Shown here in pieces: positions 37,090-48,469 of a stretch of DNA of 64,000 nt (its first letter is position 1; each line of letters opens with the position of its first letter). The DNA lies in the NCBI GenBank assembly GCA_036346395.1, contig CM070596.1, positions 20,808,177 through 20,872,176 on the forward strand, read 5' to 3'. The DNA comes from Hsuehochloa calcarea. Lineage: Eukaryota; Streptophyta; Magnoliopsida; Poales; Poaceae. Below the pieces are notes generated by a model. That model was not told the DNA's origin and ran no database searches. It saw only the letters and a program-made list of their open reading frames with translations. A program made the translations under genes and the position numbers.

Positions 37090-39640
37090 TGACTGCTGTT
37101 GATAAGCGGTACTATCGCAAGTCGGTAGTACCGATATCTATATGGCAGTACGTATTTTTCAAAAAGTGTGTTTTTGAGTGGTTTGCTGCTCTTTAAAAAA
37201 CGGAACAACCACAGTTTAGTTGCGGTACTACCACAGGTTGGTAGTACTGAAAAATACACGGTGATACGTATATTATAGAGAGCGTATTTTTGGGTGTTTT
37301 GATCCCCCTTGGATCGGTATGACCGCAAATCCCTGAGCGGTACTACCAGAGCGCGGTATTACTGAAGTTTACTTGGCAGTACGAGCAGTACGAGTTTTCC
37401 AAAGAATGTGTAATACCCCGGATTCGGATCGGGTAATTAGAAAAGCAGCTAGGGAGGGGAAATGCAAACAAGAACTAAAATTTTCTGAATCGGCGGGGAT
37501 TTTTCAGCGATCTTCCGACAACCTGGGACTGGACCGTAGCCCAGGAGGGGCCCATGAGAGGGGCCAGCCAAGGGGGGGGGGTTTCCTCATCCCCAAACCC
37601 TAGCCTATCCCCTCTCTCTCCCCACTCCCCTCCCCAAGCCGCCACCCCCTCCTCCCCCTCTCCAACCGGCCGCCACCCTCCTCCCTGTCGTGCGCCAGAT
37701 TTGTTCGTCCTATTTGGGTAAGTTTCATACGTTTTCTGATCTTCCCACCTCTTAGAAAGTTGTATCCCTTGATCTTAGCTTTCTTTAGGTACCGAGATCA
37801 TCTGATTTGGAGTTACGGTTTAGGAGATATGATAGTTTTACCGCGACTATCCAGGACAGCTGACGTGTTTTGGCAGATTTTCTTGTCGAGCCATTATGAA
37901 TTACTTAGAGGCCGAATCTCGGGTTTTTGTCTCCTAGAGTTTTGTTCCTGGTTTCGTTCGCTTTATTTGGCACCGAGATCATGAGATTCCACCTTGTGGT
38001 TTAGGAGTTATGAATTTTTAACCGCACACTGCTCTGTTTGTCAGAAATTTTGGAGACTGTTGGTTACTCTTCAGTTTTGTTCTATATAGAGCCAGATTCA
38101 GGTAGGCCACCCAAATAGGTTTTTGAAGATAATTTCGCCATGTTTCCAGATTGATAAAGATAATCTCCATAGGATCAATAGACTGAAAGTTACAGGCTTT
38201 TCTTTACATTACGAAATCAGACAGGTTTCTATCGGTGTCTTCTTGGGCAGATTAGTCCTCTGTTTTGGCCGAATCAGAGGATCCCGTCAACTAAATTTCG
38301 TAGCCTGGTTCGTTAGGATTAGCTGAGCACTAGTTTTAGGTCTTTAGGAGTTACAGATATTTAATTGTGAATTTTCTCGTACAACTGCCAGTAGAGTGGT
38401 AATCCAGCCTTTTGGGTGAAGTTGTCAAATTGAACCTATGGTTGTGTGGGATGGTTAGAGGGTATGGTAGAGCACATGTAGATACGTCATACCTTGTTAT
38501 CCTTATTCCGTGTAAATGCTTGTGTAGGCGGTGAGGCGATGGGTGGAAGGACACCTTCATTGCTTCCTAGTACGTCGCAGCACGGAAGGCAAGTACCTTC
38601 TCTTATCATATTGAAGATTGATGAAAATGTGTGGATGAGTTGCTAGTTTGGTTATTCATGTTTGCATGCTTGTATTATTCTTCATTATGATGTGATAAGA
38701 TTTCGTTGCATGACTTTCATTTTGGCCATGCATTTGATTCCTGCCGTCCACGGGAGTGGAAACTTGAAAGTCCCATCAGTCCAATATGGGCATATGAGAC
38801 CCACCATTCCAATGTGGGTAGCGTTGACCACTATTCCAATGTGGCAACTCGGACACCCGTATGAAACGTTCTTCATACGGTGATTGGGTCCACATGCTTT
38901 TGTTAAATGCGGGCTTAAGTGAACACCGACGGGTGTATCACTCGTTATCTGCATTATCTGCAGATTGAGAGGTCCATTTTTCATTCCATGTATGCATTCA
39001 TACTATGCAGTTTCACAGATTCGTAGAAGATATGTTCTACTGTCTTGATTATTGATTTGTTTCTTTGTACACTGCGAGTTTGATGTTGTGCTTGCTGAGT
39101 TTCGACTCACCCTTGTTTTCCTGTGTTTATTTTTTTTAGGTGATCCATGATGATATAGTTGCTAGTGGGAGGGCGTAGTCCAAGCACGTTTCACACACCT
39201 CAAAGATTCACTTATTTATAAAGATGTCTTGATAAGTTATTTGGTTAAAGAGATGAACTGTAATTTTAATTCCTTGGTTATATTCTGTGGTTGAACGGTT
39301 AAATACTCTTCGTTACTTTGTCTTGACTATTTAATTTTGGTGCAAATTGATTAATAGTTCCGCAAATGAAGTGTATGATGAAACTTTTGGTAGCATCTTG
39401 GCTTCCGAATAGCCAGGGTGTTACAGAATGTGTTTTTGAGAATTCTTGAGTTCTGGAAAAGGGTAGCTCCGTTCTAGCCGAGTGGTACGACCGTGATGCG
39501 GTAGTACCGATTTTTAGTTGGCGGTAGTACCACAACTTTATGTGTAATGGCTAGTTCAGAGCATTAAATGCCACTGTTCTGACTGTTGAGCCGAAGATCG
39601 GTAGTACAGGGTTTTCAACAACGGTACTACCGCAAATCCT
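37090..39640 (+). repeat. Cluster of GCGGTACTACCGC palindromic words, split by solo LTR B
   Basis: Many variants of CGGTAGTACCG occur at 37100-37400 and again at 39480-39640 on either side of solo LTR B. They belong to the U3 of copia solo LTR P, upstream of its TATA box at 39689. Confidence 0.8.
37409..39425 (+). mobile_element. Gypsy-type solo LTR B
   Basis: This 2017 bp LTR runs from TGTAATACCCCGG to CCAGGGTGTTACA, with a perfect 5 bp duplication GAATG (37404-37408 and 39426-39430). It is of the same family as solo LTR A (2456-4653). It carries the GTCCACGGGAGTGGAA motif near 38747 and the hairpin at 39096-39109. Confidence 0.92.
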
Positions 39641-41623
39641 GATTTTTTCAAGAATGCGGTCGTAACGACTAGTTTTGTGGTTGGGGGCTATAAATACACC
39701 CCCACCTGCATCAAGACAAGTACCTTTGGTCATATTGAATACTCTTGAGGTTTTGGTGCTCTCTCTTCTACTTATTTGCATTCAATTCACCCTTTGAGGT
39801 GGTTGAGAGCTAGTCAAGTGCATAGCTTTTATTAGTTGATCTGTTGGCACTTGATAGTCTTCAAGCACACACTGTGATTTATTAGTCTTGGTGCTTGCCA
39901 GCACCTAGATGGCTTGAAGAAGATGTGCGGTGATCACTTCAAGAAGCTTGTGAAGTGACGGGGCAAAGGTTGTGATTGGTGTGGGAGCGAAGGAAGAGCA
40001 ACTATAGTGATCGAGGGTGAGGCTCAATTCGTGGAGCCGACTTGATTTGTTCAAGTTTCCTCAACGTGGACTAGTGAAGAACGACCAGTCTTCGATATCA
40101 CGGGAAAAACTTCATTGTCTCCACTGCGGTTCAATTTCTTGTCTTTACTTTTCTGCATTTACAATTCTAGTATTTTACTTGTGTAGAATTTTCTAGCTAG
40201 AATTGTATCTAGTTCATAATTGTGATAAAATTTGTAATTAGTTGAAGTACTTTAATAACCTTCTATTCACCCCTCTCTAGTTGGTTATCTTTGATCCTAC
40301 ACCCGCCACTACAGGCTATAAAAGCCCTCGATGTTCGTGTCAAATCGATCACCTCAGACCTCGCTGCTAATCTCTTGAATCCTCAAGCACTAGACCACCA
40401 TCGTTTCATCGGATTTGGAGATCCAACCCTAGCACCACTGCCTTAGGATTTCTTGATTTGGTCGCACCGGTGAGCCTATCGTTGTCTACACATGGCCAAA
40501 CCGCTGCGTCGTGTTCTATCTCATGCGCACACCATCTTCACTGTAGGAAGTTTGTAGCACTGTAGCACCATTGAGGCCATGCTGCTGTCCTGCATTGTCA
40601 TCGTTGTCATGTTCTCATTGCTGCCAGTGACCATTAGGTCCCGTGTGCCACCCATTCGCGTCGCCCGAGTCTCAGGAACCCCTTGTGCGTGTCAATGACC
40701 TAGCCGGAGCCCTTCACCGTTGTTACGCCATCGACCTGAGCCTTCGCCATCACCCTCACTGCCATTGAGCCCTTCACCGATCTTCATCACCGCATCTGAG
40801 CCGAGGGATGGCTTTGCCGAAGCATAAGCATGCCAACGATGGCCTTCTTCCCTTGCTGCTCATCGGGCCGTGGTAGCTGTCGATTTCAATCGACGTGGCT
40901 ATCCACTTGTTAGCCACCATGCCGCCATGTCAGTGCCAGCATGTGCCATGTCATCTTCGCCTCGTGTAGTGGCCACATCAACATCCTCATCCGACGTGTT
41001 GGCCCGCCATGCCTACATGTCTGCCACGTGTGCAAATCAACTGCCACCACACCAAAACCTAAACCTAACAATAGGTAAACCTAGTTTATCGTAGACCTAA
41101 CCTGTGACATGTGGACCCTACATGTTAGTGCACTATGCTATAGACCCATTAGCCATAGACCCGTGGACCAGAATTCATGGACTCGGTCAATAGACCGTGG
41201 GTCCCACCTATCAGTCGCTATTTCCTATTTTTGGGATTTTTGTTTAATTCCAAAATTTATTGATGATGTCATGATGATGCAATAATTTAGGATTTACTTT
41301 AGAAAGAAAATTCCAAAATTTTGAAATAGTATTTGCTTTCTCTTTTTCTTAGATTTAAATATTTCGAGAGCCCATTATTCCTCATACGAACTCCGATTGA
41401 GCCCATTCAAATATCTAAATTTATATAAATTCAAGCTCTACCCTGTTGTAATTTTTATTTAATTTTTGGATTTTATTTATTTACTTTTTGGTATTATTTG
41501 AATTTTCTCTTTCGTTTGCATGTAGACGTTGATACTTCAGGAGTTTGAGGAAGGAGGAGTTGATCAAGCTTAAGACTACTGTCAAGACTTATTTCAAGGC
41601 AAGTTGTACCTTTGACCATATTG

Positions 41624-43014
41624 ACGATGGGTCAGCACCAAGGGACATTGCCAGCACGAAGCGATAAAAAAGACTCTAGGGACCCTAAGGAAACTCACCG
41701 TGGTGAAGTTGGGGGCAGAGGAGCACCAGAGGATCCTTGTCATCGTTAATGGCGCCAACGACAAAGAGCTCAAGTGGGGAAGGCACCCTGAGCGAAAAGA
41801 AAGACCATGAGAGTACGGGAAAACACCAAGGAGCTTAGGGGACGGTGTCATTGCAAGGAATCGGAGAAACACTCACCTCGCCAAAGATGAGAACGAAGCT
41901 AGGGGTTTTCGGCTGACACGGGAGAACACTTGAAATTCCCGAGCTCCCGTAACGCAATACAGAAATCCATAGAGGGAAAATCATTACCATTTTCATGAAC
42001 ATGTTCTGATGTGGAAAGACGGGGAAAAAGTTCACCGAGATGGAATAATGGCGCAGTGGTGCTTCCAGAGACGAAGAGGACACGTCGGCGTTCCGAGTGC
42101 TACACCGTGAATGATGAGCTTGGGTTAGCAAAAATGGAGACGGCGAGGGAAGAAGATGACGAGGGACAAGAAAGTGAGGATCCTACCTGAGAGAAACGCT
42201 CACACGAGCGTCCCTCTCCTCGGCCACCGAGAGGAGAAGTGAGGAAGAAGGAGAGCAACACAACTGTTTTGTTTGAGCTTGAGGATGGATATGGAAGCGG
42301 TGTTAAGTGGCGAAGCTCTGCGAGTGGCTGTCGTGGGTACTGGGGGAACAACGTGGGCGGTTGCTGATGGAGGCGCGGCAGAGTTCGCTCGTCGCGTGGC
42401 GCGCTGTTTCTGCTCAAGGTAGACAACGCTGTTGGCGAGTGGGCCCGTCTCGTCAGCGGGTCGGCAAAGGGGTGCAGTCAGGGTCTGGTTGAACCAGGTT
42501 GGCTAGATCAGAATTGTACTAGGGTTTGGTCGGTGCAACAGTGCGAGTGTTTTGAATTCCAGATTTGACAAAAGAAACAATAGGTTTGACCGAGCCTTTA
42601 AAAATAGTAAATAAAATCTAAAATTTTTGACAATTTTTTTGGGTTCTCTCAGCTTTAAATATAACCTAGGAAAATTTTCTTCAGGTACTGTTCTTAAACT
42701 AGTTCTTAGAATTACTTTATTTTTAGATCTGCAATTGTAAGTTGGTTTGAATTTTGGTGAGGTTAGTTTGACTTCTCAAAATTTAGAAAAATTCATATTA
42801 ATTCAAGATTAATAATATAGTATTTGAATAAATTATTTCTAGAAACTTTTATGCACACATTTTTTGTTTCAATTGGAAGCTTGTTTTCAAAACAGGTTTT
42901 AAAATCTGAGCGAAATTAATACAACAACAAAAGTTTAAAATTGTTCCCAAAAAAATACACACATGATAAATGAGATGCTCTAATAAACTAACTTAAGGAT
43001 TTTAGGGACGTTAC
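41624..43014 (-). mobile_element. Probable gypsy-type solo LTR C
   Basis: On the minus strand it starts TGTAACGTCCCTAAAATCC and, read on the plus strand, begins TGACGATGGG. Flanking bases CATAT (left) and AATAT (right) match at four of five positions. A GC-rich leader (41640-42500) explains the minus-strand frames. It sits at the join between LTR fragments H and J, so the event may be more complex than simple insertion. Confidence 0.5.
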
Positions 43015-45720
43015 AAATATACTGGGCTCTCACACCCGAGTGTTCGTTCTCCTTCATACGAACTCCGATTCAGTAGATTCTTGTTCCTAAATTCAATAGC
43101 CAAACCAGAGTTGGTTTTGCTGCTAATGATTCCATCCATGTTTGTGCCCGCTCGATCCCCAACTTCATCTATAAAAGGGAGCCCTAGCACCCTCATTCTC
43201 CCCACACCCCTCTCCAACTCCCATATCCTCCGGAGTGACATCACTGCTGCAAGCTTTGTCTTCCTAAGCGCCAGCCGCCACCCCCATTATGTGTTCCCAC
43301 CACTCCAGTGATCTTCTTGTGATTCCATTCGCATCATCTTGTATTCTAAAGCACCTAAGTATTTCCCCTAAATCAATTTTGGGTTTTATGGTAGTTTGTT
43401 GTCGGATTTGGTCGTCCTCCCCGTCGCCAGTCAAATCACCATCGTACGCACCTCATGTCATGTTCCCGGTCTCCCTCAACCCATCTCCCACCTCCTTTCG
43501 GCAGCACCCTCGTCGTGTAGTGCCGCCACCACCATCTCCCCACCACCGGCCGCTGTAGCCACACCACCTCAGCCTACCTCGGGCTATCCCCGACCCACCC
43601 AACGCAACCTTCGTGGTCACACCATGCTCATGTTCTTGCCCCTTCCCCAGTACGCCACCGCACCACCGGCGCAGGAGCGCGTCTGTGAATCCTTGTCGCC
43701 GCAGCCATTGTCATCACCGCCACAGTGTTGGCCCGGCCGCGCCACCCCCACCCGGAGGACCACCACCCCACCGCTGTTCCATTTTGCCAGTCACCGGTTG
43801 CCGCCGCGCTGCCGTCCGCCGCCGACGCCACCATCCCGAGCCACCTCCTCACTCCTCTATTCTTCCCTTGTTTCCTTCCTTCTATACCTCTATGACTCAT
43901 TAGCAAGTCGGGCCCAACTGTCAGTTCCGTGTTTTAATCTTTTATTTTTGAAAAGGAATATTCCAGTGAATATCCCCTCTTTCTCAATTTTCAACAATTT
44001 CTATTCTGAGAAACTTCTGGATGTTCGTTCTCTTTCATACGGAGTTTGATTCAATTGATTCTTCCTCCAAAATTCATAATATCTCTATCAGTACCTATTA
44101 TATATATATATTTGGATTTATTGTAATTTATTTGTCTTATTTGGCGCGTATAGAATCTGGCGCTGCCGAAGCCAGCTTGGATCAGTCTATAGGAGTAACT
44201 CCAATCTTCAACGATGGCAAGTCGTAGACCTTTGGTTATGTTGTACCCATTATTGTAAAATTATATTGTTTTGTATCAACATGCAATATAATTTTATATC
44301 AATTGTTTCGGGTAGCTAATTACCTAATTGATATTATGTCACCTTGAATATTGTGAATATCAAGTATCCTTCAACACCATAGTAATGGTTGATTTTAATT
44401 GGACATAATTTTAATACCAACAGGGGTAACATAGCTACACTTATCCATTCTTAGTTGTACTTCGGGCTCTCATTCACAAAATCAAATATTGAGAACTTGA
44501 CTTAATGAGATATAGAATTGTGGAGAGACCACTGTTGTAAAATTTGTTGTGCCATGGCAGGGGATGCCATTGGGCTTGGATGAACAAAAATGATTTTCCT
44601 CCATGGGCGAATGATCGTGCAGTAAAGGGCACGTGTAGCACATTTTTGGATGAGATTGTCTTGCCTGAGTAATCATTAAGGACTTAATCTATTGCACCAT
44701 TGATCTGGGCCTTATCGTACAACCACATGTCCAGTATGAGATGAACCTGGCTAATTAATTAGTAATGTCTTGATTTGGTTCAGCCATGTGTGGTGTGGGT
44801 TCCTAGATGGACGGGTAGATTCACATGGTGCAAGAGGGGGCGACTAGGTGCGAGGTCCATTGGGTGGTGAAGCCTTAATGGGCAGAACTAAATTAAGACA
44901 AAACTTTGTAAAGACCTTGTGATAATCACTTAGTTGCATGCCTTCGAAAGTGTGTCTTGGCCTACATATTAAGTTGATTATCTCTTGTGGGTAAAGCTGT
45001 ACAACCTCTGCAGAGTGTTAAAACTATTCGAACAGCAGTGTCCCCAGTTATGGACAATGCTTAGGGATTTCACACGAGGAATAGAGTTTCCATAAAATGC
45101 TTGGATAGTGGAATGGATAGGAAGTGAACGAGTAGTTCACTGGTTGTTGGCTAGAAAGAGAACGGGTAGTTCACTATTTTTTTCAAAGCAATTGTTTACT
45201 ATATGTATATAATCTTTTCAATTATGTTTTTCAATCTATTTACTATATTTACTAGCAATATTACTTTCTGTAAAATAACTATACAACTATTCCTTTATTC
45301 AAGCCTTGCACGAATATTAATTGCATACTATTCCTTACGACTTGTTGAGTACTTTATGTACTCACAACTTTATGCCTTGTTGATCAGTCGCTGAGAAAGA
45401 TCTTGGGAATCCAGAGTTCCACGAAGAGGAGTACTATGAAGACTATGTGAACTACGATGTGCCATGTCGGATGGCTACCACAAGTTATCTTATTTCTGCT
45501 ACAAGAGTTCTATATGTCTTTTAAGCACTGCGTGGTAAACTATGTAAACTTTGACCATAAAGTTCGCTGCTACTATTTAATAATAATTTGTTTCTTTCTT
45601 ACCTATTTCGTTTTATGGCTATGAATTTCATCGATATTGTCACTATGTGAGCTAGCTATCTATCTTGGGACTAATTTAGAACACACAGAGGCTCCAAATT
45701 TGCAAGTTTGGGTCCAAACA
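43015..45720 (+). mobile_element. Gypsy-type LTR fragment (J)
   Basis: An LTR without its 5' start: TATA box (CTATAAAAGG at 43171-43180), C-rich leader (43190-43910, source of the 217-codon open frame at 43396-44049), the block shared with LTRs G and F (44988-45060), hairpin (45346-45364), and end TTGGGTCCAAACA. The end matches the terminal phrase of solo LTR F. Confidence 0.6.
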
Positions 45721-45737
45721 CAGTTACCCATAGATGA

Positions 45738-47380
45738 TCATGGTATGACGAGGAAGACAGGGCGCATGTCAAATGCTTCTTAGACTGGATTAAGCACGAG
45801 CCTAAGGCGAACTGGTCGCTGCTACATGACAAAGATGGTGCTCAATATGGTGTCATGATAACTAATCTAGTTGAGGTGTACTGTAACACCCTGACCCAAA
45901 ATCGGTTCAATGCCCAGCCCACCGTGGGGCGGACCCGCCCACACATAGCATCTCACTTACATTTTCGTCCTCGCTTCGTGTAAAAGGGTTAACCCGAGGT
46001 GCTATGTTTGGATCCAACAAGCATTATATACTACTATAACTCACTTGAGACAAGCAATGTGGGACTAATCCCACCACACAACTCCTCATGGGCCACATGG
46101 GCCATGCTACGAGCAGGCCTGGGTATTACACTCACCCCCCTTAAGGGCTGACGCCCTCGGCAGCATACCACATACGTAGCAAATGCCCATAACCACCCCT
46201 CGGTACACGTCCGTGCGTCCAGTGCCGGCACATATGCTATGCCATGTGTCCACTCCGGGCCCACATGTGCCATGCACCATATGCCCGCCCACATCCCTGC
46301 AGCGCGCGTCTGTGCAAGGTTGATGCTCTGATACCATTTGTAACACCCTGACCCAAAATCGGCTCAATGTCCAGCCCACCGTGGGGCGGACCCGCCCACA
46401 CATAGCACCCCACTTACACTTTCGTCATCGCTTCGTGTAAAAGGGTTAACCCGGAGGTGCTACGTTTTGATCCAACAGGCATTATATACTACTACAACTC
46501 ACTTGAGACAAGCAATGTGGGACTAATCCCACCACACAACTTCTCATGGGCCACATGGGCCACACTACGAGCAGGCCGGGGTATTACATGTACAATTGGG
46601 TCATGCGCCACACCAGGTGCCTCCATTTGGTTGGTATTGTAGAACCAATTCCCCATGGTACCACGAAGTACTTTGTTGACCGAAGCAACAACGCATCGCT
46701 CTCCATAGCAAATGATAGAGTGTTGTACTCCGCCATGATCACTAAGTACATGGAGAAGAAGAGCAAGAAGGGTTAGATGCATTGGGATATTCAAGATGGG
46801 CACACGGGGGCTTCGCTTCGAGATACTGTGCAAGGAGAAAGGACATCGCGGGACGAACCGTGAGAGGATCATACACGAGTGCACGCTACGCTGCCACATG
46901 TCATGGCTACATGTTCGACGGTGGCACGACATTCCGGCCAATTCCTTTCTTAATATTTCACCAAGAAAGAGGTGATGCAAACCTAGAATGTAGAACTGCA
47001 TGGTTACAATGTGGTTGGCCATTTCACTGGCCATCCTACCTGGGAGTAACTGATCCGGGCCATGGATATTTCTAGGCTGAAGGGTAAAGTTGGCCGGCAG
47101 CAGGTACGGCGTATGAGAAACGACATGGATGAAGCAGAAGTCGGGGCGTCGCACGATGAAATGCTCAATTTGCAAGGAGTCCGGGCATACCTTTAAGAAA
47201 TGCCCTATTAGAAATGCACGGATTAAGGAGAGGTCGGTAGTTCGGACGACGTCGTGGGAACCTTATCCGATAGATCCACTCGAGACGGGCACCGTGGAGG
47301 TCGACATGGCGAATGTTGAGGTCACAGCCGCAGGAATGGTTTGTCTTGTTGAAATATGTTGTGATAAATGTTTTGTAATG
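45738..47380 (+). pseudogene. Mutator-like (MULE) transposase, broken
   Basis: Fragments of a MuDR/Jittery-type transposase follow in order. At 45738-45881 the frame ends HDKDGAQYGVMITNLVEVY. It continues in the same frame at 46594 with NWVMRHTRCLHL and runs to a stop at 46774 after MITKYMEKKSKKG. A frame-shifted stretch (GLRFEILCKEKGHRGTNRER, from about 46780) follows. Last is a C-terminal zinc knuckle, CSICKESGHTFKKC (47162-47203). The N-terminal DNA-binding half and the first catalytic residues are missing. The protein once moved DNA by cut-and-paste and is dead now. A 707 bp TRIM splits it. Confidence 0.8.
45882..46588 (-). mobile_element. TRIM: miniature LTR retrotransposon
   Basis: Two LTRs of about 250 bp (45882-46130 and 46339-46588; TGTAACACCCTGACC to GTATTACA) enclose a 208 bp core and are flanked by the target duplication TGTAC (45877-45881 and 46589-46593). 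The minus-strand primer site TGGTATCAGAGC is the complement of 46325-46336, and a purine tract (complement of CACCCCCCTTAAGG at 46134-46147) lies next to the other LTR. There is no coding capacity, so it depends on enzymes of other elements. Confidence 0.93.
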
Positions 47381-47799
47381 TCATTATGATTTGTTAACAA
47401 ACTATGTGATGACGTTATGCTGAAATCTGTTGTGCTAATATTGTTTCTTATTAATGTTTATTTTTGCTTCTTATTATGTCGTGCGTCCAATTGTAATATG
47501 CACTTCTCTTGTTTCTGTTTCAATCAGCCCTAACGCCGGCCCTCGAAGAAGAGGATGCTCTTGTGTTGGGCGTCGTCGTAGTTGTGGTGCCTAAACACCA
47601 TCATCGCCAATGCCACATATAGTAGTAGTAGCGCAACTATAACCACCACCATTGCCTTCGCCAGCGATGCTATTGGAAGGAACATTGACATTGGTGGTGG
47701 TAGTTTAGTTGGTTGGTGCTGTGTAACGGTTCGGACGCTGGAGCGGAGTGGACATGAAGGGCTAGTACAAAAGTTGGAATTTTAAAAAAGATTTATGTA
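47381..47799 (+). other. Sequence between MULE remnant and subterminal repeat
   Basis: An AT-rich stretch is followed by CA/CC-rich text with no recognisable coding content. It is probably the remaining 3' part of the Mutator-like element. Confidence 0.3.
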
Positions 47800-48060
47800 C
47801 CCGGAAAAAACTGTAGAAAAAATCGATGGCGAGAGAATCCTATCGCCAATTGAACTGGTGGTAGGCTCCTATAGCCATTCCAAATGGCGGTAGGCTCAAC
47901 CAGTTCAATTAGCGACACGAGCCTCTTAGCGTGGTGCTAGTGGTGATATGGCTTTTGTCGCCAGTTAGAATGACAACATGCCAATTTTGTCATTTCAAAT
48001 GACGAAAGTAAACCATTTTTGAAAAAATATTGCATATTTATTTTTGTATTTTTTTTGTTA
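47800..48060. repeat. Subterminal-type repeat array left of NEP1
   Basis: Repeated inverted words such as TCGCCAGTT, AAATGGCGGTAGG and CTATCGCCAATTG are clustered here. This pattern is typical of DNA-transposon subterminal regions. The same vocabulary recurs at 54940-55320 on the other side of NEP1. Confidence 0.5.
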
Positions 48061-48469
48061 AAATGATATTATTTAAAAAAATTCAGAAAATAATAGTGAC
48101 ATGCGCATCACCTTATTGGTGCTGGCCTACTGGGCCTCAGATTATTAGACCTAGTTTGGGGAAGTTTCCATATAACCATGATATCTCAACGGTGGGGTTC
48201 ATAGAAGTATTTTTTAAAGTCGGGATTTCAAATGTTCGTCATCCACTTACTACTTTTTTTTATAAAAAAAATCGTTAGCCACTTCATTACTGCTTTTTTA
48301 ATAAAAATAATGTGCAAAAAATGTCCCGGCTGTCCATATTTGGATGAGTGGTTCAGATTTGAGCTAATGCCACGGATGAAGTGGTTTATAATGCAGAGAA
48401 TTTGCGTCCCCACTAGCCTCCCTCCAAACCCCAGCAGCCCGTGAGAGTACGTGCGCGGAACGAGGAGAG
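48061..48469 (+). promoter_or_regulatory. NEP1 upstream region and 5' UTR
   Basis: AT-rich upstream sequence with two similar segments (CATCCACTTACTACTTTTTT near 48240 and GCCACTTCATTACTGCTTTT near 48279) changes near 48400 to a GC-richer leader ending in CGAGGAGAG before the start codon. No clear TATA box is placed. Confidence 0.4.

Larger units (their letters stand above)
33021..40301 (+). mobile_element. Copia-type solo LTR (element P) holding two nested solo LTRs
   Basis: Flanked by CCCGC on both sides (33016-33020 and 40302-40306), it ends CTTTGATCCTACA. Its net length is about 1.56 kb after removing 33291-36981 and 37409-39425 with their duplications. It contains a GCGGTAGTACCGC word cluster (37090-37400 and 39480-39640), a TATA box (TATAAATA at 39689-39696) and the usual CACCCCTCTCTAG text near its 3' end. 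Its first bases read TAAAAGTATTTAGG rather than TG, so the left end may be mutated or off by a few bases. Confidence 0.6.
32452..41623 (+). mobile_element. Gypsy-type LTR (H), interrupted by a copia solo LTR
   Basis: It starts TGTAACATCCC at 32452, runs to 33020, and resumes after the copia solo LTR at 40302. There a TATA box (CTATAAAAG at 40313-40321) and a C-rich leader follow. It is lost at 41623, where solo LTR C begins. The flanks join smoothly as one LTR U3/R region when the insertion and one CCCGC are removed. The frame at 40870-41094 is leader composition only. Confidence 0.5.

Noticed and set aside
43396..44049. 217-codon open frame on the plus strand
   Set aside because: It lies in the C-rich leader of LTR fragment J downstream of a TATA box, is Pro/Ser/His-rich, has long frames on the other strand as well, and shows no domain. 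It is a composition effect.
46492..47175. 227-codon minus-strand open frame
   Set aside because: It is the antisense of the MULE transposase remnant and runs into the TRIM LTR. The plus strand carries the recognisable protein.
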